Origin: an uncultured Opitutia bacterium
Lineage (GTDB): Bacteria; Verrucomicrobiota; Verrucomicrobiia; Opitutales; Opitutaceae
Direction of reading: 5' to 3'
DNA length: 64,000 bases
NCBI GenBank assembly: GCA_903840415.1
Contig: CAIMFY010000110.1
Location: 62,001-126,000 of the forward strand
The notes under the pieces were generated by a model, which was given only the letters and a program-made list of their open reading frames with translations, was not told the origin of the DNA and did no database searches. Shown here in pieces: positions 17,269-29,627 of the stretch. Position numbers and translations under genes: made by a program. Numbering within the stretch: the stretch's first letter is position 1; each line of letters opens with the position of its first letter.

Positions 17269-18621
17269 TCACTTCGCCGTCGGCGCGCCAGTCACCGTGC
17301 CGGCTTTGATCAACACCATTTTTTCCGGATCGAGATGCTTTTTGATCGCGCCGTTGACCTGCGCGGTGGTGAGTGCGGCGACGCGAGCCGGATATTGGTC
17401 GATGAAGCTGAGATCGAGATCCCGGTTGAGCGTCGTGAGGATCGTGCCGGCCATGCCGCCGGTCGTCGAGAGCCCGACTTTGTAGCTGCCGGCCAGATCG
17501 GTCTTGCGCTGGGCGAGTTCGGCGTCGGTCACGCCGCTCTGATACCAGGCGAGGAGCTGGCGTTTCGTCGAGTCGATGCCTTTCTCAAGCAGGCCGGGCG
17601 CGAAGTTGGCCTGGATGCGCCAGTCGCCATCGACGAAGGTGTCGTTGGTCACCAAGGAACCGATACCGTAAGTGAGGCCTTCCTTGTCGCGGACGTTGGC
17701 CATGAGGCGGCCGGTGAAACCGCTGCCGAGGATTGCGGTGCCGACGCGCAGGGCGAGCGTGTCGGGTTCGCCGTAGCGGAGGCCGGTCGTCTGGCCCCAC
17801 ATGACGGTGACGTTGGTCTTGTCGGGCATGAACACGGTTTGATCGCGCGGGGCATCGACGTTGGTGGCTTTTGCGGGGTGCGGCGGGACTTCGCCACCGG
17901 TCCAGCCGGCAAACGATTTCGTGACCTCGCCCTGCGCGGCGGCGACATCGACATCACCGACGAGCACGAGGCGCAGAGTCGCGGGACCATAATACTTTTT
18001 GTGAAACGCCTTCACTTCTTCGAGGGTGGTCTTGTCGGATCCGGCGAGGAGTTCTTTCACGGGCACCTGGCGGTTCGGGTGGCCGATGGGATAAATCGAG
18101 CGGGAGAACGTGTCGCCGGCGCGGAAATCGGTGTCGTCCGAAGCGCGTTTCAGGCGGCCGGCGAATTGTTTTTTAAACTTGGCGAATTCCTCGGGCGTGA
18201 ACGCGGGCGTGCGGAGTTGCTCGGAGATGAGGCCGATCACGAGTGGGAGATCCTTGCGCAGGCAGTGGGCGTTGATGTTGAGGGAGCTTGCCGTGGAGTT
18301 GAACGAAATGCTCGCGCCGACGTCGCCGAGCATTTGGGAAATCGCGAACTTGTCGTGATTGGTCGTGCCTTTGTCGAGCAGGCCGGCGGTGAGATCGGCG
18401 AGGGCGGGGTTGGTGTCGGGGCTGAGCGAATCACCAGCGGCGAGCGAGCCGCGGAGGGTGACGACTTCCTGCACGCCCGTCTTGAGGACGACGAGATCGA
18501 TGCCGTTGACGGTGGTGCGGACGGCGTTTTTCGAGACCTGCGCGGAGGCGGTGAGCGCGAAGCTCAGGAGGAAAAATGGGAGGCTGGAGGCGGGAGGCGG
18601 GAGGCAAAAAAAGAATTTCAT
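17269..18621 (-). CDS. M16-family peptidase, non-catalytic subunit type
   Basis: 450 residues with an N-terminal signal-like hydrophobic segment ending ALTASA, so probably exported to the periplasm. The fold is that of M16 (pitrilysin/insulinase) peptidases, shown by the C-terminal signature GFTGRLMANVRDKEGLTYG and the preceding AILGSG. The zinc-binding HxxEH is absent at its usual N-terminal position, where ALADLTAGLLDKG occurs instead, as expected for the inactive partner of a two-chain M16 protease. It follows the catalytic subunit by 33 bases on the same strand, so the two probably form a heterodimer that degrades peptides in the envelope. Confidence 0.88.
   Translation of the reverse strand: MKFFFCLPPPASSLPFFLLSFALTASAQVSKNAVRTTVNGIDLVVLKTGVQEVVTLRGSLAAGDSLSPDTNPALADLTAGLLDKGTTNHDKFAISQMLGDVGASISFNSTASSLNINAHCLRKDLPLVIGLISEQLRTPAFTPEEFAKFKKQFAGRLKRASDDTDFRAGDTFSRSIYPIGHPNRQVPVKELLAGSDKTTLEEVKAFHKKYYGPATLRLVLVGDVDVAAAQGEVTKSFAGWTGGEVPPHPAKATNVDAPRDQTVFMPDKTNVTVMWGQTTGLRYGEPDTLALRVGTAILGSGFTGRLMANVRDKEGLTYGIGSLVTNDTFVDGDWRIQANFAPGLLEKGIDSTKRQLLAWYQSGVTDAELAQRKTDLAGSYKVGLSTTGGMAGTILTTLNRDLDLSFIDQYPARVAALTTAQVNGAIKKHLDPEKMVLIKAGTVTGAPTAK
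18578..18605. repeat. four heptad G-rich repeats within a signal-peptide coding region
   Basis: On the plus strand four tandem heptads lie at 18578-18584 (GGGAGGC), 18585-18591 (TGGAGGC), 18592-18598 and 18599-18605 (both GGGAGGC). They lie in the first 15 codons of the minus-strand M16 gene and encode its unusual LPPPASSLP stretch. The G-runs could form a quadruplex and the repeat could change copy number by slippage. Confidence 0.7.
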
Positions 18622-18654
18622 GGGGAAATGTTTTCTGGTTTCAAAACACGTGGG

Positions 18655-20064
18655 TCACTTCGCGGCGGGCAGGGCCGGTTCGGGCGCGGCGACGATCGGG
18701 ATGAACCAGCCGGTGACGCTCTGGTTGATGTCGAGGTAGCGGTTGGCGACGCGCTTCACGTCGTCGGGAGTGACTTTGCGCGTGGCGGCGTCGAGCGTGT
18801 AATAGAGGGTCCAGTCGCCGGCGGCGATGTCCTCGTTCAAGCTGCCGGCGATGGCGAAGGTGCCGTCGCGTTTGTAGGCCGTCGCGGCGACGAGTTTGCC
18901 GAGGGCGGTGGCGACTTCGGCGGGCGTCACGCCGTCTTTTTTCAAGCGATCGACTTCGGCGATGATGATTTTTTCGACCTGCTCATGAGTGGCCCCTGGC
19001 GCGAGGCTCGCATAGATTTGGAAGAGCGACGGATCGTGATAATAACCGGCACTGGCATCGACGCTGGTCGTGAGATTTTTGTCGGTGAGCGCGCGATAGA
19101 ACCGGCTGGTTTTGCCGCTGGAGAGGATGTTGCCGAGAATGTTGAGCGCCGGCAGATCGGGATGCGTGGCCGCGGGGCTTTTGTAGCTGATGCCGACGAC
19201 ACCGAGTTCGGCGGCGCGCTGGACGGTCACGCGACGCGGACCGCTTTGTTCGGGCTCCTCGGTGTAAACCTGCGGGATGGGCTTTGGTGCGCGCGGGTAG
19301 CCGCCGTAATTTTTCTTCACCAGCGCCATGGCGGTGGCCGGCTCGAAGTCGCCGATGATCGTTGCGGTGGCGTTGTCGGGCCAGTAAAACGTGTCGTAGA
19401 ACGCGCGGAGTTTTTCGATCGGCACTTTCTCGATGTCGCTGCGCCAGCCGATGGTCGAGTGGTGGTAGGGGTGCGCCTGAAACGCCGCGGCGAAGATTTC
19501 CTTGTCGAGCGCCTGCGTAGGATCGTTTTCTCCGATTTCGAATTCGTTGCGGACGACGGTCATTTCGGGGCGGCGGTCGTCTTCGCGCAGCCAGAGGTTG
19601 CGCATGCGGTCCGCCTCGATGGCCATGTAGCCGGCGAGGTGCTCGTTGCCGATTTCGGAGTAATAATTGGTGCGGTCGAGCCAGGTGGTGGCGTTGTAAT
19701 TTCCGCCGATCGTCTCGAGAAATTGCTTCACGCTGTTACCCTTGGCGTCGTTGAAATTCGGGCTGCCCTTGAACATCAGGTGTTCGAGCAGGTGCGTCGC
19801 GCCGGTCGTGCCGGTGACTTCGTTGCGCGAGCCGACGTGATAGGTGACCATGAACGTGACGACCGGGGCCGAGTGCTCGGGCAGGAGCAGCACAGAGAGG
19901 CCGTTGGCGTCCAGCGTGTATTCGGAGATCGCGCCGACGGTTTTCACATAGGTGAAGCCCTCAAATTTCTGAGGGGCGGGCGCGTCGGCGGCGCGGAGAG
20001 CGGCCACCGGGGCGAGAACAAAAAGGCCGGCAAGTAACGCGGACCAAGATCGGAAGAATTTCAT
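18655..20064 (-). CDS. M16-family zinc peptidase, catalytic subunit
   Basis: 469 residues from ATG 20064, chosen over the longer frame because it places a classical signal peptide (MKFFRSWSALLAGLFVLAPV, then AALRA) at the N-terminus. The zinc motif HLLEH lies at residues 91-95, with a further Glu-rich segment EADRMRNLWL and VRNEFEIGEND downstream supplying the third ligand, as in M16 peptidases. C-terminal M16 domain features include NILGNILSSGKTSRFYRAL. It acts together with the HxxEH-lacking protein encoded 33 bases downstream. Confidence 0.9.
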   Translation of the reverse strand: MKFFRSWSALLAGLFVLAPVAALRAADAPAPQKFEGFTYVKTVGAISEYTLDANGLSVLLLPEHSAPVVTFMVTYHVGSRNEVTGTTGATHLLEHLMFKGSPNFNDAKGNSVKQFLETIGGNYNATTWLDRTNYYSEIGNEHLAGYMAIEADRMRNLWLREDDRRPEMTVVRNEFEIGENDPTQALDKEIFAAAFQAHPYHHSTIGWRSDIEKVPIEKLRAFYDTFYWPDNATATIIGDFEPATAMALVKKNYGGYPRAPKPIPQVYTEEPEQSGPRRVTVQRAAELGVVGISYKSPAATHPDLPALNILGNILSSGKTSRFYRALTDKNLTTSVDASAGYYHDPSLFQIYASLAPGATHEQVEKIIIAEVDRLKKDGVTPAEVATALGKLVAATAYKRDGTFAIAGSLNEDIAAGDWTLYYTLDAATRKVTPDDVKRVANRYLDINQSVTGWFIPIVAAPEPALPAAK

Positions 20065-20139
20065 GCGAAGGAAGACGTGATAAGGTGCGAACCGTAACCA
20101 AAAGCGCGCCGAGGCCAAGTCGTTTGCGGCGAATCTCGC

Positions 20140-20610
20140 CTACAACCCCAGTCGCAACTCCACGGCAGCGAGGGCGGCGATAAAGGCCTCGGGCGTCGGA
20201 GCGGCGAGCAATGCGGCGCGGTCGGCCGGATCGCGGAGTAGTTTGCAGAGCGCGCTCACGACGGCGAGGTAGTCGCCGGGTTTCGACTTCGGCGTGCCGA
20301 GCACGAAGATGAGCTTCACGATTTCGCTCTTGTCGTCGAAGGGCAGGCCGGCATCGCAGCGGCCCACGGCCATCACGATTTTCTTCACGTGCTCGGTGCG
20401 GGCGTGGGGGAGGGCGACGCCATTGCCGAGGCAGGTGGTGTCGAGCCGATCGCGGGCGAGAAGTTCGTCGTAGAAGACGGCGAAGTTGGTGACATCGGGG
20501 TTCCCATCGAGGAGTCGCGCGATATCACGGAGCATGATGGAGCGCTGGGTGCCCTTGAGGTGCAGCGCGATGCGAGACGGATGAAGCAGCGATGAAATTC
20601 TACCGGCCAT
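20140..20610 (-). CDS. PTS EIIA-type protein (PtsN-like)
   Basis: 156 residues forming a single EIIA domain of the fructose/mannitol (PTS_EIIA_2) type. The phosphorylatable histidine is His69 in GNGVALPHAR, and the conserved KLIFVLGTP strand follows. Without EIIB or EIIC domains or sugar-transport neighbours it is most likely a regulatory EIIA of the nitrogen-PTS kind, relaying phosphate state to cellular targets, not importing sugar. It is upstream of the M16 pair on the same strand but about 75 bases from it, so a shared transcript is possible only. Confidence 0.85.
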   Translation of the reverse strand: MAGRISSLLHPSRIALHLKGTQRSIMLRDIARLLDGNPDVTNFAVFYDELLARDRLDTTCLGNGVALPHARTEHVKKIVMAVGRCDAGLPFDDKSEIVKLIFVLGTPKSKPGDYLAVVSALCKLLRDPADRAALLAAPTPEAFIAALAAVELRLGL

Positions 20611-20698
20611 GCGAAACAGAGAGAGTAGAAATCAGAAAGGAGGCAGGCGAAAGCAGAAACGCGTTACGCGACCGGGTGCGGCGCGCTGAGTTACGGTC

Positions 20699-21363
20699 AT
20701 GAAACGATGGCTCATGCTGGTTGGCTGCTGGTGCGTTGTGTGGAGTGGCGTGCGTGCGGATGACACCGCTTTTTCAAAAGCGGTGCGCCCGGAGGAATTT
20801 TCGGCGGCGGGACTGGCGAAACTTTCTCCTGACGAGCTCGCTCGACTCGACGCGCTGGTGCGCGATTTCAAAGGCCGAATTGTGATCGCCGCAGTCGCGC
20901 CTGAGAAACCGGCCATCGCAAACGACGATCTCGCGGTGCGACTGGCCGCGGCGAAACACGAGGCGGCTGTCGCGGAAGCGGCCCGGGTGGCCGCCGAGGC
21001 CAAGGCTGCGAAGGCCGAAGCCGAGGCCAACGCTCGCGTGGCGTAGGCCGAAGCGGCGAAAGACAAGCAATCTGCGCCGGACTGCTCGCGAAAGCGAAGG
21101 TGCTGCTCACGCCCGGCACGGAGGTGGAGTATGCGACCACGGAGAGCCGCCTCATCGGCGATTTCACCGGTTGGGATGGCCGGTCGATCTTTACGCTCGA
21201 AAATGGGCAGCACTGGCAACTGGCCAACGCGGGTTCCAACATCACGCCGCTTATTTCGAGTCCGAAAGTAACAATCGTTCCGTTGTCCTTCGGCGGTTTC
21301 TGGATGACGATCGAAAGAGTGAACCAGCGCATGCGGGTCGTGCCGCTCGGCGGCGGCAAGTAG
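20699..21363 (+). pseudogene. broken secreted coiled-coil protein gene
   Basis: The first part (20699-21046) encodes a signal peptide (MKRWLMLVGCWCVVWSGVRA), a PDELARLDALV motif and an Ala/Glu/Lys coiled coil, then hits TAG at 21044-21046. Homologous-looking sequence continues in the same frame for about ten codons (AEAAKDKQSA) and then only in the next frame. There ICAGLLAKAKVLLTPGTEVEY runs on to a C-terminal domain with FTGWDGRSIFTLENGQHW and stops at 21361-21363. The simplest reading is one C-to-T nonsense change (CAG to TAG) plus a one-base deletion near 21076. A sequencing error could mimic the deletion, less easily both. Confidence 0.7.
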
Positions 21364-21407
21364 CCGCTGCGCGCAGGGGCGATCGTCGCACCGCGGAACA
21401 TTCGAGT

Positions 21408-21447
21408 GCGAACGCAGGGGAAACACATCCGTTTCCCCTGCGTTCGC
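21408..21447 (-). terminator. perfect 17-bp hairpin just downstream of gyrA
   Basis: GCGAACGCAGGGGAAAC (21408-21424) is perfectly complementary to 21431-21447 across a 6-nt loop, starting three bases beyond the gyrA stop. No U-run follows in either direction, so it is either a U-less terminator or a 3'-end stabilising structure for the gyrB-gyrA mRNA. Confidence 0.55.
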
Positions 21448-21449
21448 GA

Positions 21450-23957
21450 CTATGGGATCGACGGTGTGTCCGGCGCTTCGCTGGCGGCGGTCGCAGCCTG
21501 CTCCTCCGCGCTCTCGACGATGCGCGCGATGCTGAGGAGCTTGTCGCCGGGCGCGAGCGTGAGGAGCTTCACGCCCTTGCCGCCACGATTCACCTCCCGG
21601 ATGGTGTTTACCGGGCAGCGCACGCTCTGGCCCTTCGCGGTGAGTAGCATGATCTCGTCGGTATCCTTGATGCTGAGTGCGCCGGCGAGATTCACCGAAC
21701 CGTCTTCGGGCAACGTGATCGCCCAGACGCCGCTGCCGCCGCGGTTGATGAGCCGGTAGTCCTCGAAACGCGTGCGCACGCCGAGGCCGGCTTCGCTCGC
21801 AACGAGGAATTTTGCGGTGTGGTCCACGACTTCGATGACGTCGAGGTAGTCGCTCTCGAGCTTGAACCGCATGCCGGTGACGCCACCGGTCGCGCGACCG
21901 GTGGGCCGGAAAAGATCCTCGCCGGACTCGGCGTCGCGTTCGCGGAAGCGGACGGCGAGGCCCTGGTGCGAGACGAGGATGAGTTCGTCGCTGCCGGTAG
22001 TGAGCACGGTGCCGATGACGACATCGCCCTCGGCGAGGTTAATGCCGATGAGGCCGCCCTCACGGGTGCAGTTGGCGTAGTCGGCGAGGGAACTCTTCTT
22101 AATCACGCCACTCTTTGTGGCCATGACGAGGTAGCGATCCTCGGCGAAGTCCTTCACGCAAATCATGGCGGCGATCTTTTCGCCCTCCGCGAGGCGGAGG
22201 AAAGAGGAGACCGACTTGCCCTTCGAGGTGCGGGTGCCTTCGGGGACATCGTAAACCTTCTTCGCATGGCACTGGCCAATGCTCGTCAGGAAAAGGATGT
22301 AGTCGTGCGTCGAAGCCGTGAAGAGGTTCTCGACGAAATCCTCGTCGTAGGTCTCGGCGCCGATGACGCCCTTGCCGCCGCGCTTCTGCGAGCGGTAGTC
22401 GGCGACGGGCGTGCGTTTGATGAAGCCGAGGTGCGAGACGGTGATGACGCAGCCCTCGTTCGGGATCACGTCTTCCATTCGGAAGTCGGCGGCGTCGCCG
22501 ATAATTTCGGTGCGGCGGGGCGAAGTGTATTTCGCCTTCATCTCGGCGAGTTCCTTTTTGATCAACGCGAGCAGTACGGCCTCGGACTCGAGGATCGCGC
22601 GGAGCTCCGCGATGAGCTTCATGAGTTCGAGGTATTCGGCTTCGATCTTGCCGCGCTCGAGGCCGGTCAGCTGGTAGAGGCGGAGTTCGAGGATGGCGTC
22701 GGTCTGACGCTCGGAGAGCGGATACTTCGCCATCAGGCGCACCTTGGCCTCGTCGCGATTCTGCGAAGCTCGGATGATTTTGACGAAGTCGTCGAGGTTA
22801 TCGAGGGCGATGATGTAGCCCTCGAGAATGTGTGCGCGATCCATCGCCTCTTTCAGGCGAAACTGCGTGCGGCGCGTGACGACATCGCGGCGGTGCTCGA
22901 TGTAGCACTCGATGAGTTCCTTGATGTTCATCTGCTTCGGCCGCTTCTTGTCGAGGGCGAGCAAGGTGACACCGAAGGAGGATTCGAGCGCTGTCTTCTG
23001 GAAGAGCTGGTTGATGACAACCTTCGCCTGCTCGCCGCGCTTCAACTCGATGACGATGCGCGTGTTTTCGTCGGACTCGTCGCGCAGATCGCGGATGCCA
23101 TCGATCTGTTTTTCGCCGACGAGCTCGGCGATGCGGAGGACGAGGGTATTGCGGTTAACGTTATACGGAATCTCCGTAATGACGATCTGCTCCATCCCGC
23201 CCTTGAGTTCCTCGGTGTGGGCCTTGCCGCGCGTGCGGACGATGCCCTTTCCGGTTTTCAGGTAGCTGAGAATGCCTTCGCGGCCGGAGATGATGCCTCC
23301 GGTTGGATAGTCGGGGCCTTTGACGATGTCGCAGAGGTCGTCGACCGAGATACGCGGGTTGTCGATGATGGCGACGGTGGCGTCGATGATTTCGTCAAGA
23401 TTGTGCGGCGGGATGTTCGTCGTCATGCCGACGGCGATGCCGGTCGAGCCGTTCATCAGCAGATTCGGCAACGCAGACGGAAGAACGGTCGGCTCGGTGG
23501 TCGACTCCTTGTAGTTGGGGACGAAATCAACGGTGTCTTCCTCGATGTCCTTGAGGAGATCTTCCGCGATGTCCTTGAGGCGGGCCTCGGTGTAACGATA
23601 AGCGGCGGGCGGATCGCCATCGACGGAACCGAAGTTGCCCTGCGGATCAATGAGCGGATAACGCATGACCCACGGCTGCGCCATGCGGACGAGCGTGTCA
23701 TAGACCGACGAGTCGCCGTGCGGGTGGTAATTTTTCAGCACTTCGCCGACGACGCCGGCGCACTTGTCGAACGGGCGATTGTGCAGGAGGCCTTCCCGGA
23801 GCATCGCGTAGAGCACGCGGCGTTGCACGGGCTTCAGGCCATCGCGGGCGTCGGGGAGGGCGCGCGAGATGATGACCGACATCGAATATTCGATGTAGGC
23901 CGTCTGCATGATGTCGGTGATGTTGGCCGAGGAGAGTTTTTCGTTGGCGGTATACAC
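21450..23957 (-). CDS. gyrA: DNA gyrase subunit A
   Basis: 835 residues starting at GTG 23957. This type IIA topoisomerase subunit cuts and rejoins DNA and, with GyrB, introduces negative supercoils. The catalytic tyrosine is Tyr122 ([10 protein letters not shown]). The C-terminal wrapping domain has the GyrA box QKRGGKG, separating it from ParC. In the quinolone-resistance region Ser83 and Asp87 ([11 protein letters not shown]. coli numbering coincides) are the wild-type residues. It follows gyrB by 54 bases in the same direction, a common operon. The GTG start has no obvious Shine-Dalgarno sequence. Confidence 0.97.
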   Translation of the reverse strand: MYTANEKLSSANITDIMQTAYIEYSMSVIISRALPDARDGLKPVQRRVLYAMLREGLLHNRPFDKCAGVVGEVLKNYHPHGDSSVYDTLVRMAQPWVMRYPLIDPQGNFGSVDGDPPAAYRYTEARLKDIAEDLLKDIEEDTVDFVPNYKESTTEPTVLPSALPNLLMNGSTGIAVGMTTNIPPHNLDEIIDATVAIIDNPRISVDDLCDIVKGPDYPTGGIISGREGILSYLKTGKGIVRTRGKAHTEELKGGMEQIVITEIPYNVNRNTLVLRIAELVGEKQIDGIRDLRDESDENTRIVIELKRGEQAKVVINQLFQKTALESSFGVTLLALDKKRPKQMNIKELIECYIEHRRDVVTRRTQFRLKEAMDRAHILEGYIIALDNLDDFVKIIRASQNRDEAKVRLMAKYPLSERQTDAILELRLYQLTGLERGKIEAEYLELMKLIAELRAILESEAVLLALIKKELAEMKAKYTSPRRTEIIGDAADFRMEDVIPNEGCVITVSHLGFIKRTPVADYRSQKRGGKGVIGAETYDEDFVENLFTASTHDYILFLTSIGQCHAKKVYDVPEGTRTSKGKSVSSFLRLAEGEKIAAMICVKDFAEDRYLVMATKSGVIKKSSLADYANCTREGGLIGINLAEGDVVIGTVLTTGSDELILVSHQGLAVRFRERDAESGEDLFRPTGRATGGVTGMRFKLESDYLDVIEVVDHTAKFLVASEAGLGVRTRFEDYRLINRGGSGVWAITLPEDGSVNLAGALSIKDTDEIMLLTAKGQSVRCPVNTIREVNRGGKGVKLLTLAPGDKLLSIARIVESAEEQAATAASEAPDTPSIP

Positions 23958-24011
23958 GAGAGAGGCGAAAGGCTGGAGACGAGAGGCGGTGGGCGGACGC
24001 GGAGCGCCGGC

Positions 24012-27463
<3,452 letters not shown>

Positions 27464-27560
27464 ATTTCGTTGCGGGCGGCGGGGGCGCAGAGAAATTTGT
27501 CGTCATTCCTCGCGTTGATGGTGCCCGCCAGATCCAAGCGCTTTTGCCCCCACTGACTCC

Positions 27561-29039
27561 ATGTGCTCCTCCATCCGTAGTGTTGGCCATGTAGCCCGCA
27601 TCGTGCATCGCGCGATGGCGGTCGTCCTGATCGGATGCTTGGTGGCGGCGGGTCGCGCCGCAGACCCGACGTCGTCACCACTGCCGGCGCAGCGGCCGAA
27701 CATCGTCTTCATTTTGGCCGACGATCTCGGTTACGGAGACGTGGCGTGCTACGGCCGTCCGGATGTGCACACGCCCGCGATTGATCGGATCGCCGCCCGC
27801 GGCGTGCGTTTCACGCGGGCTTACGCAAATTCCGCGGTGTGCAGCGCCTCGCGCACCGCGCTCATCACCGGCCGCTACCAATACCGGCTGCGCGTCGGGC
27901 TGGAGGAGCCGATTTCCAGTGTCGATGTTGGCCTGCCGCCCGAGCACCCGACGCTTCCGTCGCTGCTGAAGAAAACCGGCTATCGCACGACGCTGATTGG
28001 GAAATGGCACCTCGGCCGCCTGCCCAAATACGGACCTCTGCAGAGCGGCTACGATCAGTTCTACGGGTTTCGCAGCGGGGCGTCGGATTATTTCATCCAC
28101 GGTTCGGCCAGCGGCGATTTCTGGGTCGACGACCGGCGGATCGATCAGGAAGGCTATCTGACCGACCTGTTCGGCCAGCGCGCCGTCGAGACGATCGATG
28201 GGTATGCGAAAACCCGGGAGCCTTTTTTAATCAGCCTGCATTTCAATGCGCCGCACTGGCCGTGGGAAGGGCCCGGCGACGTGGCGGAATCCAAACGCCT
28301 GCACCAACCCGGCGCCTCGCTGATGGACTTCGACGGCGGTTCGCAAAAAACCTACGTCGAAATGATCGAGGCGATGGATCGCCAGATCGACCGCGTGCTG
28401 CAGGCCTTGGAGAGAAACGGCCTCACGCAAAATACCATCGTGATCTTCACGAGCGACAATGGCGGTGAGCGGTTTGCCTACATGTGGCCGTTCACCGGGC
28501 GAAAAACGGAATTACTTGAAGGCGGCCTGAGCGTGCCGGCGATCATTTCGTGGCCGGCGCGGATTCAGCCCGGCCGCACCAGCAATCAAGTGATGATCCA
28601 CATGGACTGGCTGCCGACGTTGCTCGCCGCCGCGGGCACGGCGCCCGATCCGGCGTTTCCCAGCGACGGCATGAATCTGCTCCCGCACCTGTTGCAGGGT
28701 GCGCCGACCGTCTCGCGCCAGCTGTTTTGGCGTTACAAGGCCAACGCGCAGCAGGCCGTGCGCGACGGCGACTTCAAATATGTGAAACTCCTCGAAAACA
28801 CGTTTCTCTTCAACGTCGTCGACGATCCGATGGAGCGTGCGAACCTGAAGGACCGCGAGAAGGTGACTTATCGCCGGCTTGCCCGCGCGTGGTTCGATTG
28901 GAACAAGACAATGCTCCCGCTCCTCGACGAGAGTTACACGCACAGCTTCGACGGGAAAAATCTAGCAGATCACATCGGCACCAAGGCCGCCGCCCAAAAA
29001 GCCGAAGTGCCGCGTCCACCCGATGATGTCGACAAGTAA
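27561..29039 (+). CDS. secreted sulfatase (arylsulfatase family S1)
   Basis: 492 residues if started at ATG 27561. ATG 27615 (MAVVLIGCLVAAGRA) would give a cleaner signal peptide and may be the true start. Metal-binding Asp residues occur in ILADDLGYGD. The active-site signature is C94-SASR, the CxAxR variant of the sulfatase motif, in which Cys is converted to formylglycine. TSDNGG further on is the second metal motif. It probably acts in the periplasm on sulfated polysaccharides or sulfate esters, as in many Verrucomicrobiota and Planctomycetota. No formylglycine-generating enzyme is encoded in the window. Confidence 0.9.
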   Translation: MCSSIRSVGHVARIVHRAMAVVLIGCLVAAGRAADPTSSPLPAQRPNIVFILADDLGYGDVACYGRPDVHTPAIDRIAARGVRFTRAYANSAVCSASRTALITGRYQYRLRVGLEEPISSVDVGLPPEHPTLPSLLKKTGYRTTLIGKWHLGRLPKYGPLQSGYDQFYGFRSGASDYFIHGSASGDFWVDDRRIDQEGYLTDLFGQRAVETIDGYAKTREPFLISLHFNAPHWPWEGPGDVAESKRLHQPGASLMDFDGGSQKTYVEMIEAMDRQIDRVLQALERNGLTQNTIVIFTSDNGGERFAYMWPFTGRKTELLEGGLSVPAIISWPARIQPGRTSNQVMIHMDWLPTLLAAAGTAPDPAFPSDGMNLLPHLLQGAPTVSRQLFWRYKANAQQAVRDGDFKYVKLLENTFLFNVVDDPMERANLKDREKVTYRRLARAWFDWNKTMLPLLDESYTHSFDGKNLADHIGTKAAAQKAEVPRPPDDVDK

Positions 29040-29110
29040 CCGGGCCGCGGCGCCTTCGGATCGCGGCGCGAGCTTGCGCTGGCGCCGCGAGCGGGCACAT
29101 ATGGCGGCTT

Positions 29111-29563
29111 AGCTTTGGGGCCTGGTCGTCGCTCCGAGTTCTTTGATCCCAAGGCGCGGGCTAAACCCGCGTCCGTTTTAGAAAGTTCGGAGAGGAAAGT
29201 CCGGACACCGCAGGGCAGGATGCCGCACGAGCTTCACGGCAAGTGCGGGCGGCGCGCGTCAAGGTGCGTCGACGGACAGTGTCACAGAGAATATACCGCC
29301 GCGCGGGCAACCGCGCGGTAAGGGTGAAAAGGTGGGGTAAGAGCCCACCGCGCCGACGGCGACGTCGGTGGCACGACAAACCCCTTCCGGTGCAAGACTA
29401 AATAGGTGACTGGGTGGCCCGTCCGATAGTCACGGGTAAGTCGCATTTCACGCGGCGCTGCGCAAGTGGTGTCGCGTGGAACTCGTCCGTAAGGACGTGA
29501 GAGAAATGACGGCCGAAGCGCCGCAAGGCGCAGGACAGAATCCGGCTTACCGGCCCCAAAGCT
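29111..29563 (+). ncRNA. rnpB: RNase P RNA (bacterial type A)
   Basis: The universally conserved cores are present: GAGGAAAGTCCGGAC (about 29192-29206), CACAGAGAATA (about 29283-29293), GGTAAGAGCCCACCG (about 29336-29350), AAACCCCTTCCGG, and near the 3' end GGACAGAATCCGGCTTAC. The ends are set by a perfect 12-bp P1 helix, AGCTTTGGGGCC at 29111-29122 pairing with 29552-29563. The molecule is about 453 nt, somewhat long for type A, with extra hairpins in the P12-P14 region. A short T-run (29566-29570) follows P1. It processes tRNA 5' ends. Confidence 0.95.
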
Positions 29564-29575
29564 AATTTTTCACCC

Positions 29576-29617
29576 GCGGAGAGTGGCGAAGCAGGCGAGA
29601 GCGCGAAGTCTCTCCGC
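29576..29617. terminator. possible hairpin between convergent rnpB and pseudopilin gene
   Basis: GCGGAGAG (29576-29583) is complementary to CTCTCCGC (29610-29617) with a 26-nt loop. There is no long T-run, so termination function is only possible. Confidence 0.3.
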
Positions 29618-29627
29618 CCGATGGCGG

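Noticed and set aside
17260-20037. 925-residue plus-strand open frame opposite the M16 pair
   Set aside because: It is antisense to two genes with clear M16 motifs and signal peptides; long shadow frames are common in GC-rich DNA.
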